Source: Shewanella halotolerans
GTDB taxonomy: Bacteria > Pseudomonadota > Gammaproteobacteria > Enterobacterales > Shewanellaceae
Assembly: GCF_019457535.1 (NCBI RefSeq)
Contig: NZ_CP080417.1
Coordinates: 4,216,001-4,280,000 of the forward strand
Length of the DNA stretch: 64,000 nucleotides
Direction: 5' to 3'
In this document: positions 59,501 through 64,000 of the stretch, piece by piece
Layout: every line of letters starts with the position of its first letter
Numbering within the stretch: the first letter of the stretch is position 1
The notes under the pieces: model-generated
Databases searched by the model: none
Told to the model about the DNA's origin: nothing
The model's input: only the letters and a program-made list of their open reading frames with translations
Made by a program: the position numbers and the translations under genes

Positions 59501-59683
59501 CACCAGCTTAGGTGCCTGACCTGGATAAGGCGTCTTGATGATCACCTGCACGTCCGACAGATCCGGCAGCGCATCCAGGGGAGTCTTTCTCAGCTCCTGC
59601 ACGCCCCAGACAGTGATCATCAGTGCGATGATCAACACCATCAATCGCTGGGCGATGGAGGCCTCGATAATTTTCTTTAACAT
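56540..59683 (-). CDS. cusA: Heavy-metal efflux RND pump, CusA type
   Basis: A 1047-residue inner-membrane pump with the CusA/CzcA plan: twelve helices and two large periplasmic loops. Marks include the N-terminal MLKKIIEASIAQRLMVLI, the RND repeat GVNANIMSLGGIAIAIGAVV with DGAIVMIEN, and the C-terminal GVAAEFGVVMLVYLNNAI and RIRPKAMTVATIFFGLLPI. It uses the proton gradient to expel Cu(I)/Ag(I) or related ions. It follows the adaptor gene by eight bases, and no outer-membrane channel gene is present downstream, so the complex must borrow one. Confidence 0.93.
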   Translation of the reverse strand: MLKKIIEASIAQRLMVLIIALMITVWGVQELRKTPLDALPDLSDVQVIIKTPYPGQAPKLVEEQVTYPLSTAMLAVPGAKTVRGYSFFGDSYVYVIFEDGTDIYWARSRVLEYLSQVSSRLPQGLQPSLGPDASGVGWIYEYALVDRSGNLDLSQLKSLQDWYLKLELQSVAGVSEVATVGGMEQTYQIVIEPDKLAIYKLDIAAVKNAINKSNTEAGGSVIEMAEAEYMVRAKGYRQTLDDFREIPLGVTSPSGTALLLKDVATVRKGPASRRGIAELDGEGEVVGGIIVMRYGENALATIDAVKAKLEQLKAGLPQGVEIIPTYDRSELINKSVDNLFHKVIEEMLVVGLVCLLFLLHARSTLVAVITLPLSILIAFIVMNKMGVNANIMSLGGIAIAIGAVVDGAIVMIENMHKHLEHFKDEYRRDPDNKEHWHIVAKASIEVGPALFFSLLIITLSFVPVFALEAQEGRLFSPLAYTKTFAMAAAAILSITLVPILMGYFIRGKIPKETSNPISRVLIALYKPALNMVLRFPKITLMLAVIALGSAWYPVTKMGSEFMPELEEGDLLYMPTALPGISASKAAEVLQQTDRLIKTVPEVKRVFGKVGRAETATDPAPLTMLETTIMLKPREEWREGVDLQGVIDQLQKTVKVPGLTNAWVQPIKTRIDMLSTGIKTPVGIKITGADVNELQKVGADIEAILSQLPNTKSAYAERVGGGRYVDITPKLDVASRYGMTLTDIQDVVRYAIGGMDIGESIQGAERYPINLRYPRALRDNIEKLRELPVITKSGHYLPLRNLADIEITDGAPMLKSENGRLISWVFVDIQNTSIGEYIDEAKSALDQQLKVPPRYSYSFAGQYEYMQRVDAKLKKVIPMALGVIFILLMMTFGSPLQASIIMLSLPFALVGSTWLLFALDFNMSVAVAVGMIALAGVAAEFGVVMLVYLNNAIKHRKDTGGYEYVADLKEALIEGAVMRIRPKAMTVATIFFGLLPIMWGAGSGNDVMQKIAAPMVGGMITAPLLSLFVLPALYLLIYGRRLKHSAEA

Positions 59684-59691
59684 AGCGCCCC

Positions 59692-61281
59692 CTAGTGCTG
59701 ATGACCGCTGCTAAGACGCATCAGGCTGCCCTTCAGGCTCGCCTCTGAATCAAGTAGGAACTGACCCGAGGTCACCACCTGTTCACCTTCCTCGATGCCG
59801 CTTAAGATCTCCGCCTTGCCCTGAGACATCATGCCGACGGTGACCTTGCGGGCCAGGAAGCTGCCGTCACCCTGCTTGACGATGACACGGTTCTCTTTAC
59901 CCGTCTGGATCAGGGCTTCCTGCGGGATCACCAGCACATCCTCATTCGGGCCGCCGTAGATCTCTATCTTGGCCAGGGTATTGGGGCGCAGTGCCACCTC
60001 ATTGTTGGCCAGCACGATACGCACCCTCAGGCTACGGGTCACGGGATCCAGCTCGGGATAGATGTAATCGATCTTACCCTCGATCCCCTTAAGGTCCATG
60101 GCGGGCACTGAAACTTCTGTGGGTTGGCCTATCGCCAGCCAGCTCTGTTCATTCTCGAACACGTCGGCGATCACCCACACCTTAGAGAGATCCACCACAG
60201 ACATCACCTCTGTGGCGGGTTGAATATACATGCCGTCACGCACCGACAGCGCCTTAACGATACCATCGGCCTTGGCATAGAAAGGCACCCGGTACTGGGT
60301 CTGCTTGCTCTTGGCCAGCTGTTTGATCTGGGCCTGGTTCATCCCCAGTAGCTCGAGGCGTAGCCCCGCCTTGCGCACCAGATCCTGGTAGTTGCGGCTA
60401 TCCTTAGAGCTCTGCAGGCTGCTCAGCGCCAGCAGGTAATCGTCCTGGGCGTTGATCAGATCCGGCGAGTAGATCTCATACAAGAGCTGCCCCTTGGAGA
60501 TCTTGTCACCCACTGAGGTGATGGCCAGCTTCTCTATCCAGCCGTTGACCCTGGCGTGCACGTGATTGATCTGGCTCTCGTCATAACCTATCTGGCCCAC
60601 GGTCTGGACAAACTTCCATAGGGTATCTTTCTCCGCCTTGGCGACCTTAAGTGCCAGGGCCTGCTGCATGCTGCCAGAGACATCTATCTCTATCTGTTGG
60701 GTATCTGCCGACATCTCCACCTTTTCCAGGTTCATGCCGCAGATAGGACAAGTACCGGGCACATCGCTGACGATGTGGGCGTGCATGGGACAGACATATT
60801 TGATCGACGGCTCGCCGGTGAGCGGCGCGGGCTTGGCCTGGGCCAGGGGATCGTGTTGGCTGTGATCCATCTCGGGCTCAACCTTAGTACTGGTCGACTC
60901 CTCTTCCTCTTCGGCCACCAGGAACATGTTGCACTTAGGGCAACGGCTGCCGGGCTCATGGCTGGTCACCTCAGGGTGCATTGGGCAGACGTAGGTCACC
61001 TCATGGCCTGCCGTTAAACTGGTCTCGCTTGCATCGGTTTCCTGCTCGACCAGGAACATGTTGCACTTGGGGCAACGACTGCCCGGCTCATGGCTGGTCT
61101 CCTCAGGGTGCATTGGGCAGGCATAGGTCTTCTCCCCGGCCTGATGCACATGGGCTTCATGGCCCTGGCTTGCCTTGGCCTCAAGCGCCTGGGTATGACC
61201 CAACTGCGGGGTCGCCACCATAAATAGACTCAAAAGATAAGCGAGCTTTTGGCCTCTGTTTTTCGAATTTACCTGACTCAT
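59692..61281 (-). CDS. cusB: RND efflux adaptor (CusB-like) with three N-terminal metal-binding motifs
   Basis: A 529-residue membrane-fusion protein. After a signal segment (about 1-30) come three copies of a heavy-metal-binding motif near residues 53-77, 97-121 and 162-186: ACPMHPEETSHEPGSRCPKC, its near copy VCPMHPEVTSHEPG, and VCPMHAHIVSDVPGTCPICG. Each has paired Cys plus Met/His. The rest is the adaptor: barrel-sandwich and beta-barrel parts with NGWIEKLAITSVGDKISKGQ and LYEIYSPDLINAQDDYL. It links the pump to an outer-membrane channel and delivers metal. Three motifs are more than usual; two near-identical ones suggest recent duplication. Confidence 0.9.
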   Translation of the reverse strand: MSQVNSKNRGQKLAYLLSLFMVATPQLGHTQALEAKASQGHEAHVHQAGEKTYACPMHPEETSHEPGSRCPKCNMFLVEQETDASETSLTAGHEVTYVCPMHPEVTSHEPGSRCPKCNMFLVAEEEEESTSTKVEPEMDHSQHDPLAQAKPAPLTGEPSIKYVCPMHAHIVSDVPGTCPICGMNLEKVEMSADTQQIEIDVSGSMQQALALKVAKAEKDTLWKFVQTVGQIGYDESQINHVHARVNGWIEKLAITSVGDKISKGQLLYEIYSPDLINAQDDYLLALSSLQSSKDSRNYQDLVRKAGLRLELLGMNQAQIKQLAKSKQTQYRVPFYAKADGIVKALSVRDGMYIQPATEVMSVVDLSKVWVIADVFENEQSWLAIGQPTEVSVPAMDLKGIEGKIDYIYPELDPVTRSLRVRIVLANNEVALRPNTLAKIEIYGGPNEDVLVIPQEALIQTGKENRVIVKQGDGSFLARKVTVGMMSQGKAEILSGIEEGEQVVTSGQFLLDSEASLKGSLMRLSSGHQH

Positions 61282-61304
61282 AATGCCTCATCTCCACTCA
61301 TGTA

Positions 61305-61838
61305 CTAGTGATGCTTGTGGCCGCTTTCGGCGCTCGCCACAGGCTCGAGGAACATGCCACACTTAGGACATGAATCCCCTTTCCCCCCCTTCACTTCGGG
61401 ATGCATGGGGCAGTGATAGCCTTGCTTGGCCATCTGATGCTGATGTTTAGGACAGTTGTCACACGACTTGCCTGCCTTAGCCGACTTGGCCTGCTCCAGG
61501 TTCATGCCACACTTAGGGCAGGTATCGCCCTTTGCGCCTTTTACCTCAGGGTGCATAGGACACTCATAACCGCCTGCCTTATCGGCCTTGGCATGCTGAT
61601 GGTGAGGACACTTGTCGCAGTCCTTGCCATGGTGTTTGGCCATGGCGTGGTGCGCCGCTGGCTCAAGGTTCATGCCGCACTTAGGACAGGTATCGCCCTT
61701 GGCGCCTTTCACTTCGGGATGCATGGGGCAGTCATAACCTTGTTCGGCCGCCGCAGCGTGATGCTGCTCAGCGAAGGCCATTGGGGCCGTACTCACAAAG
61801 ATAAACGCAGTTAAAATCAGACTGATCAGGGTTTTCAT
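61305..61838 (-). CDS. Periplasmic protein with three heavy-metal-binding motifs
   Basis: A 177-residue exported protein (signal peptide to about AFA, residue 23). It carries three copies of the same motif as the adaptor: YDCPMHPEVKGAKGDTCPKC (35-54), YECPMHPEVKGAKGDTCPKC and YHCPMHPEVKGGKGDSCPKC, each followed by Gly-Met, and two linkers with CDKCPHHQH and CDNCPKHQH. The rest is His/Lys-rich. It looks like a dedicated metal sponge or carrier delivering ions to CusB. It is 23 bp upstream of the adaptor gene on the same strand. Confidence 0.85.
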   Translation of the reverse strand: MKTLISLILTAFIFVSTAPMAFAEQHHAAAAEQGYDCPMHPEVKGAKGDTCPKCGMNLEPAAHHAMAKHHGKDCDKCPHHQHAKADKAGGYECPMHPEVKGAKGDTCPKCGMNLEQAKSAKAGKSCDNCPKHQHQMAKQGYHCPMHPEVKGGKGDSCPKCGMFLEPVASAESGHKHH

Positions 61839-62109
61839 CTATGGACTCCATCAAAGGATGACCGCATAACACGCGCAACGCTTACGCGACTTAAGCCTAA
61901 AACAGTTAAATTAAGCTAATTAATATGCGGCTAATATAATTCATTTTTCGTTAAACATCAGTGAAGTAAATATTGAGGCGTACCCGGCAGATGGAAAGAC
62001 TCCAAGGCAGAGGGATTTATTACGCCAATACACCTAGCAAAACGCTTTATAAAACAAAAGGGGTTATCGATTTAAGCTCGGGCACTCGTCAGCACGATGC
62101 CACGGAAGA

Positions 62110-62517
62110 TCAGGCGATCGGCGGCCGGAAGGCTGAGCCTAAAGAGATAGAGTGGAAATGAGGCATTTGAGTGGCCAGGATAGACTCGGAACCGGCTACG
62201 CCAGGCCAGGGCGTAACGGTAAACAGCGTGCCTGTCACAGAGATCACCACGCAGTGGTTACAATCTCCCTTGCAAAATCCTTTGCCTTCACAGCAATGCT
62301 GAGCAGCGGGAAGCACATTTTGCTCATCATCGCAGCAGTGAGATTGCATCATAGCGTCGTCATCATAACAGTCGTCGCCATTATTCATCTGCATCATGGG
62401 CTGCTCATCCGCCTGCGCATAAGAGACCATTGCCATGCCATTAGCCATCAACACCTGGCCCAACAGCGCGAGCAGTGTAAAGATGACTAATGTGTGGTGT
62501 CTAAGCGTACGACGCAT
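62110..62517 (-). CDS. Exported Cys/Met-rich small protein
   Basis: A 135-residue protein with an N-terminal hydrophobic segment (LVIFTLLALLGQVLMANGMAM) that looks like a signal peptide. The mature region holds eight Cys, including HCC and QHCCEGKGFCKGDCNHC, plus several Met and acidic residues (MMQMNNGDDCYDDDAMM), a composition typical of metal-binding proteins. It ends LGSAFRPPIA. A distantly similar product, also ending PPI-small residue, is encoded at 63180-63638. Family not recognised; copper or other soft-metal handling is inferred from context and composition. Confidence 0.65.
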   Translation of the reverse strand: MRRTLRHHTLVIFTLLALLGQVLMANGMAMVSYAQADEQPMMQMNNGDDCYDDDAMMQSHCCDDEQNVLPAAQHCCEGKGFCKGDCNHCVVISVTGTLFTVTPWPGVAGSESILATQMPHFHSISLGSAFRPPIA

Positions 62518-62566
62518 GGTGTAACCCTATAATGAGATGGTCCAAGTCTATCACGATATAAAGATT

Positions 62567-62606
62567 GGGCCTTGATAAAACTCACATTTCCAGCAAGTCA
62601 AGGCCC
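62567..62606. repeat. Inverted repeat between the Cys-rich and DUF2057 genes
   Basis: GGGCCTTGA (62567-62575) faces TCAAGGCCC (62598-62606) with a 22-base spacer. It could be the terminator of the DUF2057 gene, although no T-run follows, or an operator for the metal operon. Confidence 0.45.
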
Positions 62607-62622
62607 TTCGCCTCAGGCATTC

Positions 62623-63060
62623 TTATTGTGCTAACCAGATCTTTTCCATCAGTTGTTGATGATTCATCAGGGTTAATTCCTGCTGTTGACCTGTTTGTGA
62701 CACCAGGCGGGCCTTAGGCGCATTGACAAAGGCCTGGGCGTCCTGCTGAGTCACTATCTCGGGAAGCACCAGACGATAGGCATCGTCGCCTTTGACATCT
62801 AGGGCAAGATAGAGGGGCTCTGAGGTCACCCAGGCGCCTGAATCGTCGGCGTTATCGGCAAAGATATCGCGATATACCAGCTCGACCAGTTGTTTACCCG
62901 CATCCAGGCTGAGCACGCTCTGCTCATGACCCACTTTAACATCGGCGCCTTGTACCTGAAGTTCATCGGGTAGGGTGAGGCTGGCGGCGCTGGCGGTGTT
63001 AACTAAAGTCAGTGCAACGAAGGCGGCAAATAGGCTGCTAAAGAAATGACGTGTTTTCAT
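62623..63060 (-). CDS. DUF2057-family exported protein
   Basis: A 145-residue protein with a signal peptide (HFFSSLFAAFVALTLVNTASA). The mature part is the DUF2057 (YccT-like) type: LTLPDELQVQGADVKVGHEQ, ELVYRDIFAD and a C-terminal MNHQQLMEKIWLAQ. The family, small periplasmic proteins sometimes found under stress regulation, has no settled function. It lies between two Cys/Met-rich exported protein genes on the same strand but shows no metal-binding residues itself. Confidence 0.78.
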   Translation of the reverse strand: MKTRHFFSSLFAAFVALTLVNTASAASLTLPDELQVQGADVKVGHEQSVLSLDAGKQLVELVYRDIFADNADDSGAWVTSEPLYLALDVKGDDAYRLVLPEIVTQQDAQAFVNAPKARLVSQTGQQQELTLMNHQQLMEKIWLAQ

Positions 63061-63179
63061 AATCGACTCCCATCAGGCACAGGCCTGACAAATTGGCTAA
63101 TTCTTTGGCCACGCCAACTTGAGTTAACGGCGCGGCAGATTCATTGTTCGTGTGCGTTACGCAGGTTTAAGACGAACCA

Positions 63180-63638
63180 TTAACCAATGGGAGGGGGAGA
63201 TAGGGGAGTGAGATCGGCGGTCTGCAGCGACCAGCCAGAGATGACGATAGGACCAGACAGAGGCTGAATGGTCAAAGATGGTACGGCTGCGCTCAGGTTA
63301 CCTAAGGTCGATGCGCAGTGGGTCATGCAATCACCAGGGCCCATGGCGGCGCACAGGGCCTCGCAGTCCACCAGCGAGCCATCGCCAGACATCTTGCAGG
63401 GCTTCCCCTGATGGGACATCTGCATCCCAGTCTCATGCTTAGCTGAGGCTTGGGTTGACGGCGCCATCTCAGGGTTCATCTTCTGAGCTAAGCGCATATC
63501 GCCCTGGTCGAGAGCCATCTCCATATGACCACCATGCATCAGTGACATGAGCGCGCTGGGCATAGCCATAGCTGGTGTCAGAATAAACTGACCCAGGAGG
63601 GCGATGATCAGTACAAACTTGCCAAGGATAGCTGCCAT
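63180..63638 (-). CDS. Exported Met/His/Cys-rich protein
   Basis: A protein of 152 residues if it starts at 63638 (MAAILGKFVLIIALLGQFIL, a signal-like segment); a longer reading from 63743 lacks a reason. The mature part begins MPSALMSLMHGGHMEMAL, is rich in Met (about 15) and has five Cys: KPCKMSG, DCEALCAAM and GDCMTHCAS. It ends LSPPPIG, like the PPI ending of the protein encoded at 62110. Clustered Met, His and Cys suggest Cu(I) binding, consistent with the Cus-type genes on the same strand, but I do not recognise the family. Confidence 0.6.
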   Translation of the reverse strand: MAAILGKFVLIIALLGQFILTPAMAMPSALMSLMHGGHMEMALDQGDMRLAQKMNPEMAPSTQASAKHETGMQMSHQGKPCKMSGDGSLVDCEALCAAMGPGDCMTHCASTLGNLSAAVPSLTIQPLSGPIVISGWSLQTADLTPLSPPPIG

Positions 63639-64000
63639 ATAAGAGATAAAATTCTCGTAAATTGAACCGGGATTACCTTGATAGACAGACGTCTCATAAA
63701 AAGGTTCACCGCCAATTAAATTATTTTCCGGCTTCGCGAACAATCGTCATATTAGCGATAGATAATTACCCTCGAAAATCCAACAAAATCATTACGAAAT
63801 AGTAAAATTCCCGACAAACTTGTCATGTCATGGTCTTTGCTATAACTTTAGTAAATGCGCATATATTATGAGCAATTTCATAAAATCTTGCTTAGGTAAG
63901 ATAGAGTTAGAGCTAGCTCTCATTTTACGGTTTTAAAGCCAGATCAAGCGGCGTCTTCTGGTTATACTCTCAGCTACAGAGATGCATTAAATATAATAGA
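63639..64000. other. Right-edge region upstream of the Met-rich protein gene
   Basis: This is 362 bp without a supported gene. It contains the perfect 12-bp palindrome AGAGCTAGCTCT (63909-63920), an interrupted repeat ATCTT/AAGAT near 63885-63903, and AT-rich segments likely to be promoters. An incomplete gene may start beyond the window. Confidence 0.4.

Noticed and set aside
62567..62606. MerR/CueR-type copper operator
   Set aside because: The dyad arms and the 22-base spacer do not match the compact MerR-family layout with a 19-20-base promoter spacer, and no -35/-10 pair flanks it.

Overview
The window looks like chromosomal DNA of a marine gammaproteobacterium, most likely Shewanella. 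The evidence is the run gmk-rpoZ-spoT-ridA-trmH followed by recG, the family composition of the flanking genes, and GC-rich codon use in the core. The species cannot be fixed from the sequence alone. No rRNA, tRNA, CRISPR array or insertion sequence was recognised.

Region 1 (1-8.7 kb) is an AT-rich accessory island. It starts inside a MobF/TraI-type relaxase-helicase gene, then carries a 53-residue orphan gene with its own promoter and terminator, and a 705-residue papain/C39-like cysteine peptidase. Converging on the peptidase is a three-gene ubiquitin-like operon: a polypeptide with three beta-grasp (Ubl) units fused to an E2-like domain, a JAB peptidase fused to an E1 enzyme, and a DUF6527 protein. 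Divergent from that operon is a CapW/BrxR-type WYL regulator, preceded by three tandem 22-bp units that share the half-site GATCTAT. This is the strongest candidate for an unusual system, probably a regulated phage-defence module.

Region 2 (8.9-30.2 kb) is mostly core genome. It holds a PqiA-like membrane protein, an exported amidohydrolase, a CoA-transferase, a sugar kinase/nucleotidyltransferase pair, a membrane protein, gmk, rpoZ, spoT, ridA, trmH, an acyl-CoA ligase, a Ca2+/Na+ antiporter, a TPR protein, a DesK/DesR-like two-component pair, recG and a DUF3014 protein.

Region 3 (30.4-47.3 kb) is a compact one-strand aryl-polyene (APE) biosynthesis cluster in apeC-to-apeR order, with almost every junction overlapping or within about 20 bp. 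Two genes are additional to the ape letter series: an aromatic amino-acid ammonia-lyase, likely supplying the aryl starter, and an FAD-dependent oxidoreductase of the halogenase-like fold. ApeH would load the starter onto the carrier proteins ApeE/ApeF. ApeO/ApeC, ApeR, ApeQ and ApeI/ApeP would extend, reduce and dehydrate the chain. ApeD/ApeJ would transfer it to a lipid or glycolipid anchor, and ApeL/ApeM/ApeN would move it to the outer membrane.

Region 4 (47.4-56.5 kb) holds smaller units: a GNAT acetyltransferase, a rhodanese with a 61-residue partner, azoR, a DUF4397 lipoprotein, plsB overlapping an aromatic amino-acid permease gene, a single-domain globin, a VOC protein and a 58-residue lipoprotein. 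Region 5 (56.5-63.7 kb, minus strand) is a copper/silver-type efflux set: CusA, a CusB with three Cys/Met metal-binding motifs, a periplasmic protein with three more, and two exported Cys/Met/His-rich small proteins around a DUF2057 protein. No outer-membrane CusC gene lies within the window.
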